Part shown: positions 8,479 through 17,998 of the stretch, one piece after another | Layout of the letters: the number at the start of each line of letters is the position of its first letter | How positions within the stretch are numbered: the stretch's first letter is position 1 | From: Bacillus pumilus | GTDB taxonomy: Bacteria; Bacillota; Bacilli; Bacillales; Bacillaceae | DNA length: 64,000 nucleotides | NCBI GenBank assembly: GCA_001938995.1 | Contig: MKZN01000003.1 | Coordinates: 124,001-188,000, forward strand | Direction of reading: 5' to 3' | Program-made: the position numbers and the translations under genes | The notes under the pieces: model-generated | Seen by the model: the letters and a program-made list of their open reading frames with translations, nothing else | Databases searched by the model: none | What the model was told of the DNA's origin: nothing

Positions 8479-9480
8479 ATGAATTCGAAAAGATGGGTAG
8501 CTTTAATCATTGCACTTGGCGTTTTTGGATTTTCGATTGTGATTAGTGTCACGATGAGTTTGTTCCAAAGCTTTAATGACAAGAATATGAGCTATCAATT
8601 CGGGGATGAAATTGAAGAAAAGGTATTAGAGGATGGCAGTGGTGCAAATAAAATTGCTGTTCTAGAGATTAATGGAACGATTCAAGATAACGGTGGTGCT
8701 TCCAGTTTATTGGGGGGAGAAGCCTATGATCACCGTACATTCTTACAAGAATTAGACAAAGCAAAAGAGGATGTATCGGTAAAAGGTGTACTGCTTCGTG
8801 TGAACTCTCCTGGCGGTGGCGTATATGAAAGTGCCGAAATACATAAGAAATTAGAAGAAGTGAAAAAAGCGAAGAAGCCAATCTACGTATCAATGGGATC
8901 AATGGCAGCTTCGGGTGGCTATTATGTGTCAACGCCAGCTAAGAAAATTTTTGCTTCACCTGAAACGCTAACAGGTTCACTTGGCGTGATCATGCAGAGT
9001 CTGAATTATTCAAAACTTGCGGATAACTTAGGTATTAAATATGAAACCATTAAGAGTGGCAAATTTAAAGATATTATGTCTCCTAGCCGTGATATGACAA
9101 AGGATGAGCGTGCGATCATGCAAAATATGGTCGACAACTCATATGAAGGATTTGTCAAAGTCATCTCTGAAGGCCGTGACATGTCTAAACAGAACGTCAA
9201 GAAAATTGCTGATGGTCGTATCTATGACGGAACACAGGCGAAAGCCAATGGATTAGTTGATGAACTTGGTTATTATGACGATGCACTAAGTGCGATGAAG
9301 AAAAATGAAAAAGGATTAAAAGGAGCGAAAGTGGTTAGCTACTCTCAAAGCTTTGGCTGGAACTCTCTTTTATCCATGAGTGCAAGCAAGCTCTTTAAAA
9401 GTGAAATTGATTTTCTGAATTTAAAAGAAACACTGGCTGGCTCAAACGGGTCTAAACCGATGTATCTCTATTCAAAATAA
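8479..9480 (+). CDS. sppA: Signal peptide peptidase SppA
   Basis: Membrane-anchored serine protease with a Ser/Lys dyad that degrades leftover signal peptides and contributes to envelope and lantibiotic stress resistance. One N-terminal transmembrane helix (about 8-28) is followed by the extracytoplasmic ClpP-like fold. Catalytic Ser145 lies in M-A-A-S-G-G-Y-Y and Lys197 in K-S-G-K-F-K-D. Both correspond to Ser147 and Lys199 of B. subtilis SppA. 333 aa compares with 335. AGGAGG precedes the ATG. It is cotranscribed with yteJ from the sigma-W promoter. Confidence 0.95.
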   Translation: MNSKRWVALIIALGVFGFSIVISVTMSLFQSFNDKNMSYQFGDEIEEKVLEDGSGANKIAVLEINGTIQDNGGASSLLGGEAYDHRTFLQELDKAKEDVSVKGVLLRVNSPGGGVYESAEIHKKLEEVKKAKKPIYVSMGSMAASGGYYVSTPAKKIFASPETLTGSLGVIMQSLNYSKLADNLGIKYETIKSGKFKDIMSPSRDMTKDERAIMQNMVDNSYEGFVKVISEGRDMSKQNVKKIADGRIYDGTQAKANGLVDELGYYDDALSAMKKNEKGLKGAKVVSYSQSFGWNSLLSMSASKLFKSEIDFLNLKETLAGSNGSKPMYLYSK

Positions 9481-9494
9481 AGGAGGGATCATAG

Positions 9495-10016
9495 ATGGAT
9501 TCTACATTCGATGAAGTAAGCGGAAGTCGCGGCGATCAAGAATTAAAGCCCGATCTCGTCAAGCGAGCTTCAATTGAAGCACACGCATATGCGGGTTTTT
9601 GGATTCGGTTTTGGGCATTTATCCTAGATTGGCTCGTCGTCTGGAGTGTTAACCATTTAACCGTTTCCCCGCTCTTTAGTCTATTTGGATGGTCTAAAGG
9701 GGGAGGCTGGTTTTCACCATATTCGGTGACAACTACTATTGTTTTCCTTCTTTATTTCGCTATATTGACCAAGATATTCCATCAAACACTTGGCAAGATG
9801 GTATTTGGAATCAAAGTGGTCTCCCTTCAGCCTGAGAAGGAGCTGACGTGGGATGTGATTTTCTTTCGGGAAATCGTTGGTCGATATATTAATACGCTCT
9901 CTGTTTTATATGCTGTTGTTGGATTCTCACCTAAAAAGCAAGGAATTCACGATTACTTTGCTGACACAGTGGTCGTCCATGAACAGCTATATGAAAAAAA
10001 AGATGGAGAAATGTAA
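9495..10016 (+). CDS. yteJ: RDD-family membrane protein YteJ
   Basis: Integral membrane protein with an RDD domain. The diagnostic Arg lies in F-W-I-R-F-W-A-F-I-L-D-W and the later Asp in the H-D-Y-F-A-D-T segment. There are three hydrophobic spans (about 32-52, 73-95, 132-150). Start ATG with AGGAGG, 14 bp after sppA, in the same sigma-W operon. In B. subtilis YteJ inhibits SppA activity and shares its role in lantibiotic resistance; transfer of that role here is by orthology and operon position. No catalytic motif is visible. Confidence 0.88.
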   Translation: MDSTFDEVSGSRGDQELKPDLVKRASIEAHAYAGFWIRFWAFILDWLVVWSVNHLTVSPLFSLFGWSKGGGWFSPYSVTTTIVFLLYFAILTKIFHQTLGKMVFGIKVVSLQPEKELTWDVIFFREIVGRYINTLSVLYAVVGFSPKKQGIHDYFADTVVVHEQLYEKKDGEM

Positions 10017-10018
10017 TC

Positions 10019-10054
10019 AAAAGAGTTTGACCGATCCCGGTCAAACTCTTTTTT
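10019..10054 (+). terminator. Terminator of sppA-yteJ
   Basis: A long stem AAAAGAGTTTGACCG / CGGTCAAACTCTTTT is followed by T residues, immediately after yteJ. Confidence 0.92.
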
Positions 10055-10131
10055 GATGATTGGGTATAAAATCCAGAATGAGAGCCATAATCGTAGGAGA
10101 AGCATCAATTGTTATAGAGGAAGTGAGCATA

Positions 10132-10821
10132 GTGCTTTACGTTTGGATTGCAGCTATATGTCTTCTGATGATCTTATTGATTTTGATGAAAGTGACCATA
10201 TCATTTGTTTATTCACATGAAAATGATAACGATTACATGTCGCTGAAGGTCATCACCTTATATGGATTGATCAGGATCAAAAAAGAGATTCCGATGGTGA
10301 GGGTGAATACGGAAGATCAAACGATTGATATCCGTGAAAAGAAAATGGCGAGTACCAACACGCCTAGTCACGAAAATGAATCCAAGCATAAAAAAGTGGG
10401 AAAACGGGATATGAAGCGTATCCTTCATCAAATAGAGCGTATCACCAAAGAGATTGTGAATTTAAACCGGATCATGCGTCAATTTTTTATTCATCTAAAA
10501 ATTGTATCATTCCAATGGTCCACATGGATTGGCGTACACGACGCTGCTTTAACGGGTGTCGCAGCAGGCGGCGTATGGTCAGTCAAAGGGGCAATCCTTG
10601 CCTTTTTGCAGGAGCATCTCACATTTAAGCATAAGCCTGAGTATGAAGTCATTCCCGCCTTTCAGCACAACGTGTCCCAGACACACTTTACATGTATAGC
10701 TTATTTTCGTATTGGACATGCTATGGTTGCAGCCATTCGATTACTTGTCCATTGGTTAAAAGGAAGAAAGGCAAGAAAACATGCCTCTCTTCAAGCAACG
10801 AAGAATGAATCATCTGTTTAA
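10132..10821 (+). CDS. ytfI: DUF2953 membrane protein YtfI
   Basis: Protein of unknown function from the DUF2953 family, which occurs in spore formers. An N-terminal transmembrane helix (about residues 2-23) is followed by a basic, Lys/Arg-rich soluble part. A weakly hydrophobic stretch lies around 140-160. I chose the GTG at 10132 because AGAGGAAG precedes it; an earlier in-frame ATG at 10078 has no ribosome site. It is 14 bp upstream of ytfJ and probably cotranscribed with it, which suggests a sporulation role. Confidence 0.8.
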   Translation: MLYVWIAAICLLMILLILMKVTISFVYSHENDNDYMSLKVITLYGLIRIKKEIPMVRVNTEDQTIDIREKKMASTNTPSHENESKHKKVGKRDMKRILHQIERITKEIVNLNRIMRQFFIHLKIVSFQWSTWIGVHDAALTGVAAGGVWSVKGAILAFLQEHLTFKHKPEYEVIPAFQHNVSQTHFTCIAYFRIGHAMVAAIRLLVHWLKGRKARKHASLQATKNESSV

Positions 10822-10835
10822 GGAGGAACCCGAAC

Positions 10836-11288
10836 ATGGCAGATCATCCAATCCAAGGTCTAATGAAGACCGCAATGGAAAACTTGAAAGAAATGATAGA
10901 TGTTAACACGATCATCGGCGATCCAGTCGAAACGCCTGATGGCAGTGTGATTCTCACAGTGTCCAAGGTCGGTTTTGGATTTGCAGCAGGCGGAAGCGAA
11001 TTTAACGGAAACCAACAGAAAGAAAAACGTTCGGATGAACAAGAAAGAAAAGAACCGAGACTTCCTTTTGGTGGTGGTAGCGGTGGAGGGGTATCGATTA
11101 CTCCAATTGCTTTTTTAATTGTAGGTACAAACGGCGTTCGAATGCTTCATTTGGATGAACATACACATCTGCTTGATAAAATTTTGGATTCTGCTCCTCA
11201 AGCAATTGAACGTCTTCAGCACATGTTTAAGAAAGATGAATCGGAGCAACGTCACAAAGAACGAAAACTAGATGATATAGACCTTTAA
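10836..11288 (+). CDS. ytfJ: Spore protein YtfJ/GerW
   Basis: Small soluble protein of the GerW (YtfJ) family, made in the forespore and needed in B. subtilis for normal L-alanine germination and spore properties. The N-terminus H-P-I-Q-G-L-M-K-T-A-M-E-N-L is typical. The central G-F-G-F-A-A-G-G-S-E-F segment and the Gly-rich loop G-G-G-S-G-G-G-V-S-I-T-P-I-A are family signatures. The C-terminal 25 residues are highly charged. 150 aa, normal length. Preceded by AGGAGG and coupled to ytfI. Confidence 0.9.
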   Translation: MADHPIQGLMKTAMENLKEMIDVNTIIGDPVETPDGSVILTVSKVGFGFAAGGSEFNGNQQKEKRSDEQERKEPRLPFGGGSGGGVSITPIAFLIVGTNGVRMLHLDEHTHLLDKILDSAPQAIERLQHMFKKDESEQRHKERKLDDIDL

Positions 11289-11321
11289 AAAAGTTAACTG
11301 CGCATGCAGTTAACTTTTTTT
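11287..11321 (+). terminator. Terminator of ytfI-ytfJ
   Basis: Inverted repeat AAAAGTTAACTGC/GCAGTTAACTTTT is followed by a T-run directly after the ytfJ stop. Confidence 0.93.
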
Positions 11322-11401
11322 CAAAATGGACGATTAGGCTTTGCAGTTTTTTGCTTTCTCAACTATGATAGAACCATACATTTGATAAGGGAGGAATTGT
11401 T

Positions 11402-11902
11402 TTGGCATCGATCACATTTAAAGGGAGCCCTGTAACGCTTGTAGGGAATGAAGTAAAAGTAGGCAAACAGGCACCTGATTTTACGGTATTAACGAACTCA
11501 CTCGGAGAAGTTTCACTTTCTGATTTAGCAGGAAAAGTGACGATCATCTCAGTGATTCCTTCTATTGATACAGGTGTGTGTGACGCACAAACAAGACGTT
11601 TCAATGAAGAGGCATCAGGTTTAGGTCCAGTCAATATTTATACAATTAGTGCAGACCTTCCATTTGCACAAGCACGTTGGTGCGGCGCAAATGGAATTGA
11701 AAATGTGGAAACATTGTCTGATCACAGAGACATGTCTTTTGGAGAAGCGTTTGGTGTATATATGAAAGAATTGCGTTTATTGGCGCGCGCTGTTTTCGTA
11801 TTAGATCCTCACGGAAAAGTGGTTTACACTGAATACGTTAGTGAAGCAACGAACCATCCAAATTATGAAAAAGCCATTGAAGCTGCAAAATCACTGTTAT
11901 AA
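11402..11902 (+). CDS. tpx: Thiol peroxidase Tpx
   Basis: Atypical 2-Cys peroxiredoxin that reduces peroxides using thioredoxin. The peroxidatic Cys60 lies in [11 protein letters not shown] and the resolving Cys94 in A-R-W-C-G-A-N-G. Length 166 aa is standard. The start is a TTG with GGGAGGA upstream; no better ATG exists. Monocistronic, with its own terminator. In B. subtilis it belongs to the Spx disulfide-stress regulon; I cannot see an operator for that here. Confidence 0.95.
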   Translation: MASITFKGSPVTLVGNEVKVGKQAPDFTVLTNSLGEVSLSDLAGKVTIISVIPSIDTGVCDAQTRRFNEEASGLGPVNIYTISADLPFAQARWCGANGIENVETLSDHRDMSFGEAFGVYMKELRLLARAVFVLDPHGKVVYTEYVSEATNHPNYEKAIEAAKSLL

Positions 11903-11915
11903 AGCAGCATCGACA

Positions 11916-11945
11916 AGAGCTCCGGCTTCAAACTGGGGCTCTTTT
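11916..11945 (+). terminator. Terminator of tpx
   Basis: An 8-bp stem AAGAGCTCC/GGGGCTCTT with a wobble pair is followed by TTTT. Confidence 0.85.
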
Positions 11946-11988
11946 CAATGAACACATATAGTTTTAAACAAAGCGAGGAGAGAATAGA

Positions 11989-12963
11989 TTGCAGAAAGAT
12001 CAAGTAAGTACGATTTTCGAGCTGCTCGATACAGCCTCAATTCGATTAAAAAAGGAACAGAGCATTTCCTACATCGAAGCATTGGCAGAAGCAGGAGAGG
12101 CCTTCTTTCAAGAAAATGATCGGAACGGTTTATTGAAAGACTTAGTAGAAAAGGGAGACTTTCCATCCTATGATCATGAACAAATTCGTAAAGCGTTTCA
12201 GCTCGCCATATTAAAAGGCCAAAAGGACATTTCACATCCAAATCGTCAGATGACGCCAGATACGATTGGCCTGTTTGTCAGCTATTTGGTCAATAGATTT
12301 CTAGAAGGACAAAAAGAGTTAGTTGTCTTTGATCCAGCTGCTGGAACAGGGAATCTTTTGCTTGCTGTCTTAAATAATCTCACCGCAGACACGAAAAGAG
12401 GATTTGCCTCAGAAATTGATGATGTACTCATTAAAATTGCTTGGGCACAGGCGAATTTGGAGGAGAAAGAAATAGAGCTTTTCCATCAAGACAGCCTTGA
12501 GCCACTTCTCATGTCCCCGGCAGATGTCACGGTGTGCAGTCTTCCAGTTGGCTATTACCCAAATGATGAACGAGCAGCTGACTATGAATTAAAGGCAAAA
12601 GAAGGACATTCTTACGCACATCATTTATTCATTGAACAAAGTCTTCGCTACACGAAAGAGGGCGGTTTCTTATTCTTTGTCATTCCAAATGACTTATTTG
12701 AAGGAAAAGAAAGTGTGCCATTAAAAGATTTCATCAAAGATCACGCTTATATGAATGCATTAATACAGCTGCCAGTCTCGATGTTTAGAGACAAAAAGCA
12801 TGCCAAAAGTTTATTTGTGATGCAGAAGAAAAAAGAAGGGCTCCATGCACCAAAACGGATGCTATTTGCCAATCTGCCATCTTTCTCACAAAAAGAGGCG
12901 ATGGTAAGTGTCATGAGAAAGTTAGACGAGTGGTTTATAGAAGAAAAAGAATCGAAGGAATAG
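11989..12963 (+). CDS. ytxK: Class I SAM-dependent methyltransferase-like protein YtxK
   Basis: Resembles N6-adenine DNA methyltransferases (N6_Mtase/HsdM-like), but its substrate is unknown. The N-terminal 80 residues are helical. The SAM-binding motif I is D-P-A-A-G-T-G-N-L-L-L (about residues 112-122), followed by an acidic motif II. Where DNA amino-methylases have N-P-P-Y/F, this protein has S-L-P-V-G-Y-Y-P (about 184-191), so the catalytic Asn-Pro-Pro is missing. TTG start with GCGAGGAG upstream; 324 aa. No restriction or specificity subunit is nearby. Position between tpx and ackA is as in B. subtilis. Confidence 0.85.
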   Translation: MQKDQVSTIFELLDTASIRLKKEQSISYIEALAEAGEAFFQENDRNGLLKDLVEKGDFPSYDHEQIRKAFQLAILKGQKDISHPNRQMTPDTIGLFVSYLVNRFLEGQKELVVFDPAAGTGNLLLAVLNNLTADTKRGFASEIDDVLIKIAWAQANLEEKEIELFHQDSLEPLLMSPADVTVCSLPVGYYPNDERAADYELKAKEGHSYAHHLFIEQSLRYTKEGGFLFFVIPNDLFEGKESVPLKDFIKDHAYMNALIQLPVSMFRDKKHAKSLFVMQKKKEGLHAPKRMLFANLPSFSQKEAMVSVMRKLDEWFIEEKESKE

Positions 12964-12992
12964 CCAGATTGTTTTCTGGCTATTTTACTTTT
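12961..12992 (+). terminator. Terminator of ytxK
   Basis: An 8-bp perfect stem TAGCCAGA/TCTGGCTA with a TTTTACTTTT tail, starting in the stop codon. Confidence 0.85.
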
Positions 12993-13012
12993 CAGAATAT
13001 AACGACTTATTG

Positions 13013-13070
13013 ATGTAAGCGATAACAGTTCGAGAGTGCACTTGAAATGCAATGTTTTCAATGTTTAAAT
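13013..13070 (+). promoter_or_regulatory. ackA promoter with CcpA cre site
   Basis: ATGTAAGCGATAACA (13013-13027) fits the cre consensus at every defined base. A promoter TTGAAA (13042-13047), 17 bp, TTAAAT with an upstream TG (13065-13070) follows. This places the cre centre near -57, the activating position known for B. subtilis ackA. CcpA would therefore stimulate acetate overflow when glucose is abundant. Confidence 0.82.
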
Positions 13071-13194
13071 GAAAAAGTCAGATATTTTTCGGACTTATCG
13101 TTAAACTATACAAGACCCGTTCAAACAGGTTGACTATAGCACCGGAAAAAAACGTGAAACCTCATATAACAACTGAGTAAAAGGAGCGACAAGA

Positions 13195-14379
13195 ATGTCC
13201 AAAATTATTGCAATCAACGCAGGAAGCTCATCTCTTAAATTCCAATTGTTCGACATGCCAGAAGAAACCGTTTTAACGAAAGGTCTTGTGGAGAGAATTG
13301 GAATGGACAATAGTGTCTTCACAATTTCTGTAGATGGTGAAAAGAAAACAGAAATCACTGATATTCCAGATCACGCAGTAGCGGTAAAAATGCTGCTTGA
13401 AAAATTAACAGAATTCCATATCATCAAAGACTTTAATGAAATTGATGGCGTAGGCCACCGCGTGGTCCATGGTGGAGAGAAGTTCAGCGACTCTGTTTTA
13501 TTAACGGATGAAGCAATCAATGAAATTGATCAGCTGTCAGAACTTGCACCACTTCACAACCCTGCAAACGTTGTCGGAATCAAATCATTTAAACAAATTC
13601 TGCCTAACGTGCCAGCGATTGCTGTGTTTGATACAGCATTCCATCAAACAATGCCGGAGCAGTCTTACCTATATAGCCTTCCATACGATTACTACAAAGA
13701 CTTCGGTATTCGTAAATATGGATTCCACGGGACAAGCCATAAATTCGTCACTGAGCGTGCATCAGAGCTGTTAGGCCGTCCACTTGAAGAGCTTCGTTTG
13801 ATTTCTTGTCACCTAGGTAATGGTGCAAGTATCGCAGCAGTAGAAGGCGGAAAATCGATCGATACATCAATGGGCTTCACACCACTTGCTGGTGTGGCAA
13901 TGGGTACACGTTCAGGTAACATTGACCCTGCACTTATCCCATTCATTATGGAGAAAACAGGACATACGGCTGAAGAAGTTCTCTCTACTTTGAATAAGAA
14001 GAGTGGTCTTTTAGGTGTGTCTGGTCTTTCAAGTGACCTTCGTGATATCGAAGAAGCAACAGAAGAAGGAAATGACCGTGCAGAAGTGGCTCTAGATATC
14101 TTTGCAAGCCGTATTCATAAATACATCGGTTCTTATGCAGCTAGAATGAATGGCGTTGACGCAATCATCTTCACAGCTGGAATCGGTGAAAACAGTACAG
14201 AAGTGAGATCACGTGTTCTTCGTGGTTTAGAATTCATGGGCGTATACTGGGATCCATCTCTTAACAACATTAGAGGCGAAGAAGCATTCATTAGCTATCC
14301 TCATTCTCCAGTTAAAGTCATCGTGATTCCAACCGATGAAGAAGTCATGATCGCAAGAGATGTTATGCGCTTAGCATAA
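13195..14379 (+). CDS. ackA: Acetate kinase AckA
   Basis: Converts acetyl phosphate and ADP to acetate and ATP, the energy-yielding end of overflow metabolism. Acetate kinase signatures are intact: N-A-G-S-S-S-L-K-F at the N-terminus, G-H-R-V-V-H-G-G near 85-92, H-L-G-N-G-A-S and G-T-R-S-G-N-I-D-P in the middle. 394 aa, as expected. The AAGGAG ribosome site precedes the ATG. Regulated by the cre site about 170 nt upstream. The next gene, moaB, has its own ribosome site beyond a strong terminator. Confidence 0.97.
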   Translation: MSKIIAINAGSSSLKFQLFDMPEETVLTKGLVERIGMDNSVFTISVDGEKKTEITDIPDHAVAVKMLLEKLTEFHIIKDFNEIDGVGHRVVHGGEKFSDSVLLTDEAINEIDQLSELAPLHNPANVVGIKSFKQILPNVPAIAVFDTAFHQTMPEQSYLYSLPYDYYKDFGIRKYGFHGTSHKFVTERASELLGRPLEELRLISCHLGNGASIAAVEGGKSIDTSMGFTPLAGVAMGTRSGNIDPALIPFIMEKTGHTAEEVLSTLNKKSGLLGVSGLSSDLRDIEEATEEGNDRAEVALDIFASRIHKYIGSYAARMNGVDAIIFTAGIGENSTEVRSRVLRGLEFMGVYWDPSLNNIRGEEAFISYPHSPVKVIVIPTDEEVMIARDVMRLA

Positions 14380-14387
14380 TCGTGGTG

Positions 14388-14419
14388 AAGCTCTTTTCCA
14401 TATGGAAAAGAGCTTTTTT
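14388..14419 (+). terminator. Terminator of ackA
   Basis: Perfect palindrome AAGCTCTTTTCCATATGGAAAAGAGCTT folded into a hairpin, followed by six T. Confidence 0.93.
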
Positions 14420-14469
14420 CTGTTCAAAGTACCATGCTATAATGTTGTCCAAAAAGGAGCGATGTGAAA

Positions 14470-14985
14470 ATGAGTGTTGATGAGCATAAACGACAGACGA
14501 AAGCGAGGATTCACTTAAAAGTCATTACGGTCAGTGATACAAGGACGAAAGAAACGGATAAAAGCGGTCGTCTCATGATGGATTTGCTCAAAGAACAAGG
14601 ACATCTAATTCTTGCATACGAGATCGTTAAAGATGAGATAGCTGCCATTCAGGACGCTGTGTTAGAAGGGACAAGTGATGTGGCAATTGACGCTGTCTTG
14701 TTAAATGGGGGGACAGGCATTGCGGCAAGAGATGTGACGATTGAATCAATCATCCCTCTTTTCTCAAAAGAACTGCCAGGATTTGGAGAAATCTTTCGGA
14801 TGTTAAGTTATACAGAAGACATTGGTTCAGCCGCAATGTTGTCTAGGGCTACAGCAGGAATCGTCAACCAAAAAGCTGTCTTTGCGACACCAGGTTCCAC
14901 GGGAGCTGTTCGCTTAGCCATGACAAAACTCATTATTCCCGAGCTCCCACACGTCTTACGCGAGCTTGAAATAGATCAAAAATAG
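14470..14985 (+). CDS. moaB: Molybdenum cofactor biosynthesis protein MoaB
   Basis: MoaB/MogA-family protein that adenylylates molybdopterin or helps insert molybdate during cofactor synthesis. It shows the family pattern V-S-D-T-R at the N-terminus, the N-G-G-T-G-I-A-x-R-D-V-T loop around residue 83, and T-P-G-S-T-G-A-V near the C-terminus. The ATG at 14470 is chosen over the in-frame GTG at 14464 because spacing from AAAAAGGAG is better and the product then begins M-S-V-D-E-H-K like the B. subtilis protein. 171 aa. Monocistronic between two terminators; other moa genes are not in this window. Confidence 0.92.
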   Translation: MSVDEHKRQTKARIHLKVITVSDTRTKETDKSGRLMMDLLKEQGHLILAYEIVKDEIAAIQDAVLEGTSDVAIDAVLLNGGTGIAARDVTIESIIPLFSKELPGFGEIFRMLSYTEDIGSAAMLSRATAGIVNQKAVFATPGSTGAVRLAMTKLIIPELPHVLRELEIDQK

Positions 14986-14994
14986 ACCAAATTG

Positions 14995-15027
14995 ACTCTG
15001 CCAAGAAAAATTGGCAGAGTTTTTTTC
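14995..15027 (+). terminator. Terminator of moaB
   Basis: Stem ACTCTGCCAA/TTGGCAGAGT with a short A-rich loop and a T7 tail. Confidence 0.92.
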
Positions 15028-15036
15028 ATAAAGGGG

Positions 15037-15114
15037 TTGAAAAAACAATTTTTCCTTGTTACAGTGTATACATACTAAATGCATGTTTATAAATTGAAAC
15101 TTATTTTTATGCAA
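15037..15114 (+). promoter_or_regulatory. argGH promoter with ARG-box-like operators
   Basis: A plausible sigma-A promoter is TTGAAA (15037-15042), 17 bp, TACAGT (15060-15065). Downstream lie two imperfect ARG-box-like stretches: CATGTTTATAAATTGAAA (15082-15099) and, on the opposite strand, one built around ATAAAAAT (15101-15114). Each matches roughly 11-12 of 18 positions of the AhrC consensus as I remember it. Arginine repression by AhrC is inferred. Confidence 0.5.
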
Positions 15115-15156
15115 AAACATTCGCAGAATCAAAACAAGTGAGAGGAGCTTTTAATC

Positions 15157-16368
15157 ATGTCACAAAATAAAAAAGTCGTATTAGCTTATTCTGGAGGTCT
15201 TGATACCTCTGTTGCAGTTAAATGGTTACAAGAACAAGGATACGAGGTGGTTGCTTGCTGCCTAGACGTTGGTGAAGGAAAAGATTTAGCATTCATTCAG
15301 CAAAAAGCACTTCAGGTTGGAGCTGTTGAATCATATATGATTGACGCAAAAGAAGAATTTGCGGAAGAATTTGCCCTCACTGCACTAAAAGCACACACGA
15401 TGTATGAAGGGAAATACCCACTCGTATCTGCACTATCTCGTCCGCTGATCGCGAAAAAACTAGTAGAAGTAGCAGAGAAAGAAAATGCAATAGCTGTTGC
15501 ACATGGATGTACAGGGAAAGGGAATGACCAAGTTCGTTTTGAAGTATCGATTAAAGCATTAAATCCAGACCTAGAAGTTCTTGCGCCAGTACGTGAATGG
15601 AAATGGTCTCGTGATGAAGAAATTGACTATGCACAAAAACATGGTATTCCAATTCCGATTAACCTAGACAGCCCGTATTCAATCGACCAAAACCTGTGGG
15701 GCAGAAGTAACGAATGTGGCATTCTAGAAGATCCATGGGCGGCGCCACCAGAAGGTGCGTACGACCTCACAAACCCACTTGAAAAAACACCTGACACACC
15801 AGATGTCATTGAAATTACGTTTGAAAAAGGAAAACCAACAGCGATTGATGGTGTTCCATATTCATTATCTGATTTAATTCTTCATTTAAATGAAGTAGCT
15901 GGACAGCATGGTGTTGGAAGAATCGATCACGTAGAAAACCGTCTTGTTGGGATCAAATCCCGTGAAGTGTATGAGTGCCCAGGTGCGGTGACACTTTTGA
16001 AGGCTCATAAAGAGCTCGAAGACTTAACGCTAGTGAAAGAAGTAGCGCACTTTAAGCCAATCGTTGAACAAAAAATGGCTGAATTAATATACAACGGCCT
16101 ATGGTTCTCTCCACTGAAAGACGCACTTCATGCATTCTTAGAAGAAACGCAACAGAACGTGACAGGCGTTGTCCGTGTGAAATTATTTAAAGGCCATGCG
16201 ATTGTGGAAGGACGTAAATCACCATTTTCACTTTATGATGAAAAGCTAGCAACTTATACAAAAGCGGATGAATTTGATCATGATGCAGCTGTAGGATTTA
16301 TTAATCTATGGGGTTTACCAACAAAAGTGAACAGCATCGTGAATAAAAAGGAGCAGATTAAAGCATGA
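15157..16368 (+). CDS. argG: Argininosuccinate synthase ArgG
   Basis: Ligates citrulline and aspartate with ATP to form argininosuccinate, the seventh step of arginine synthesis. The N-terminal PP-loop is A-Y-S-G-G-L-D-T-S (about 10-18). The C-terminal synthetase domain includes G-R-S-N-E-C-G and S-R-E-V-Y-E-C-P. 403 aa, full length. Start ATG preceded by GAGAGGAG. The last codons overlap argH by 4 bp (ATGA), so both are translated together from the upstream promoter. Confidence 0.97.
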   Translation: MSQNKKVVLAYSGGLDTSVAVKWLQEQGYEVVACCLDVGEGKDLAFIQQKALQVGAVESYMIDAKEEFAEEFALTALKAHTMYEGKYPLVSALSRPLIAKKLVEVAEKENAIAVAHGCTGKGNDQVRFEVSIKALNPDLEVLAPVREWKWSRDEEIDYAQKHGIPIPINLDSPYSIDQNLWGRSNECGILEDPWAAPPEGAYDLTNPLEKTPDTPDVIEITFEKGKPTAIDGVPYSLSDLILHLNEVAGQHGVGRIDHVENRLVGIKSREVYECPGAVTLLKAHKELEDLTLVKEVAHFKPIVEQKMAELIYNGLWFSPLKDALHAFLEETQQNVTGVVRVKLFKGHAIVEGRKSPFSLYDEKLATYTKADEFDHDAAVGFINLWGLPTKVNSIVNKKEQIKA

Positions 16369-17738
16369 AAAAGCTTTGGGGAGGCCGATTTCAAAAAACG
16401 CCGGAAAAATGGGTCGATGAGTTTGGTGCTTCCATTTATTTCGACAAACAATTAGTGAAAGAAGATCTGACCGGCTCCCTTGCACATGCAAGTATGCTGA
16501 ATAAATGCGGTATCCTCAAAGATGAGGAGGCCGCTGCCATCAAAGATGGTCTGAATACGCTCATGAAAAAGGCAGAGGCAGATGAACTGGAGTTCTCAGT
16601 TGATTATGAGGATATTCATTTAAACCTTGAAAAAATGCTGATTGATGAGATTGGCCCGCTTGGCGGCAAATTGCACACAGCGAGAAGCCGAAATGATCAG
16701 GTCGCAACCGATATGCATTTATATTTAAATCACCAAGTCGAGCATATCATTGAGCTCATCGGTTCTTTTCAAAAGGTGCTTGTAGAAAAGGCCGAACAGC
16801 ATGTGGAAACCATTTTTCCAGGATATACGCACTTACAGCGTGCACAACCCATTTCGTTCGCTCATCATATGCTCGCCTATTTCTGGATGCTTGAGCGTGA
16901 CAAAGCGCGTTTTCAAGATTCATTAAAGCGGATCAACGTCTCGCCTCTTGGATGCGGAGCGTTAGCAGGAACAACATTCCCAATTGACCGTGAGTATACA
17001 GCAGAGCTGCTTGGCTTTGACCATATTTACGAAAATAGCCTTGATGGTGTGAGTGATCGTGACTTCATTTTAGAGTTCTTGTCTAATAGCAGCCTTGTCA
17101 TGATGCACCTATCACGCTTTTGTGAGGAAATCATTTTATGGTGTTCTCAAGAATTCAAGTTTATTGAGCTTGATGACACATACGCGACAGGTAGCAGTAT
17201 GATGCCACAAAAGAAAAACCCAGATATGGCGGAACTCATTCGCGGGAAAACAGGCCGTGTATATGGCAATCTAATGGGGCTTCTCACCATTATGAAAGGG
17301 TTGCCGCTTACGTATAACAAAGATCTGCAAGAAGATAAGGAAGGCATGTTTGATACAGTGAAAACCATTGCTGGCAGCCTGCAAATCTTCACAGGGATGA
17401 TCCAAACGATGACAGTGAACGAAGACGTCATGAAAAAAGCCACAAAAGAAGATTTCTCAAATGCGACCGAAGTGGCGGATTACCTTGCGAAAAGAGGAAT
17501 GCCGTTTCGTGAGGCACACGAAATTGTTGGAAAGCTTGTGTATACGTGCATTCAACAAGGTATCTACTTAAGTGACCTGTCTTTCGAGGCATTCACAGAA
17601 GCAAGCGACCTGTTTGAACAAGACATTTACACTGTTCTTGATCCGTATGTCGCTGTCGAAAAAAGAACAAGTGCTGGTGGAACTGGATTCAAACAAATTC
17701 AGCTCGCTTTAACAAAAGCAAAAGCCTGCCTATCGTAA
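16365..17738 (+). CDS. argH: Argininosuccinate lyase ArgH
   Basis: Cleaves argininosuccinate to arginine and fumarate, the last step of the pathway. The fumarase/aspartase superfamily signature [11 protein letters not shown] lies around residue 277, with H-T-A-R-S-R-N-D-Q near 103 and the [10 protein letters not shown] segment near 153. 457 aa, typical for the family. Overlaps argG by 4 bp and ends before a good terminator. Confidence 0.97.
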   Translation: MKKLWGGRFQKTPEKWVDEFGASIYFDKQLVKEDLTGSLAHASMLNKCGILKDEEAAAIKDGLNTLMKKAEADELEFSVDYEDIHLNLEKMLIDEIGPLGGKLHTARSRNDQVATDMHLYLNHQVEHIIELIGSFQKVLVEKAEQHVETIFPGYTHLQRAQPISFAHHMLAYFWMLERDKARFQDSLKRINVSPLGCGALAGTTFPIDREYTAELLGFDHIYENSLDGVSDRDFILEFLSNSSLVMMHLSRFCEEIILWCSQEFKFIELDDTYATGSSMMPQKKNPDMAELIRGKTGRVYGNLMGLLTIMKGLPLTYNKDLQEDKEGMFDTVKTIAGSLQIFTGMIQTMTVNEDVMKKATKEDFSNATEVADYLAKRGMPFREAHEIVGKLVYTCIQQGIYLSDLSFEAFTEASDLFEQDIYTVLDPYVAVEKRTSAGGTGFKQIQLALTKAKACLS

Positions 17739-17750
17739 CGAGTAAACGAA

Positions 17751-17781
17751 ACCATTCGTCATATTGCGAATGGTTTTTTTG
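17751..17781 (+). terminator. Terminator of argGH
   Basis: A 9-bp stem AACCATTCG/CGAATGGTT with an 8-nt loop and a T-run. Confidence 0.9.
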
Positions 17782-17854
17782 CTGTGGTGCAAAAAGGAGA
17801 TCCATCTTCATTGGAGAACATGAAAGCATACGGTGTTTTCATCTAAAGAGGGGA

Positions 17855-17956
17855 ATGGATGAGTGGCCCTGCACTGTCTATCCGTCTCGCAAGTAGCATC
17901 CAAAGGGTTCAGAAGTGCGCCCAGTGAGGGTTTATAGTAAAGTAAAGATAGGATGA
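17855..17956 (+). pseudogene. Possible mini-gene interrupted by an in-frame TAG (ytzD position)
   Basis: An ATG behind AGAGGGG opens a 33-codon frame reading M-D-E-W-P-C-T-V-Y-P-S-R-K, then TAG at 17894-17896, then H-P-K-G-S-E-V-R-P-V-R-V-Y-S-K-V-K-I-G before TGA. Both halves are basic and protein-like in the same frame, and the stretch is more GC-rich than the flanking DNA. A tiny gene (ytzD) follows argH in B. subtilis, so this could be its broken counterpart; I cannot confirm sequence similarity. Alternatives are a real 13-aa peptide, readthrough, or chance. Confidence 0.35.
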
Positions 17957-17998
17957 GAAACACGTGAACTTGCAACCTTTGCTTTAGGAGGAGATTGT

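Noticed and set aside
8168-8582. Minus-strand reading frames of 64 and 81 codons in the ppnKB-sppA gap
   Set aside because: No ribosome sites, odd amino-acid composition, and the second overlaps the sppA promoter and start.
12300-12700. YtxK as part of a restriction-modification system
   Set aside because: No restriction or specificity gene nearby and the DNA-methylase catalytic motif is missing.
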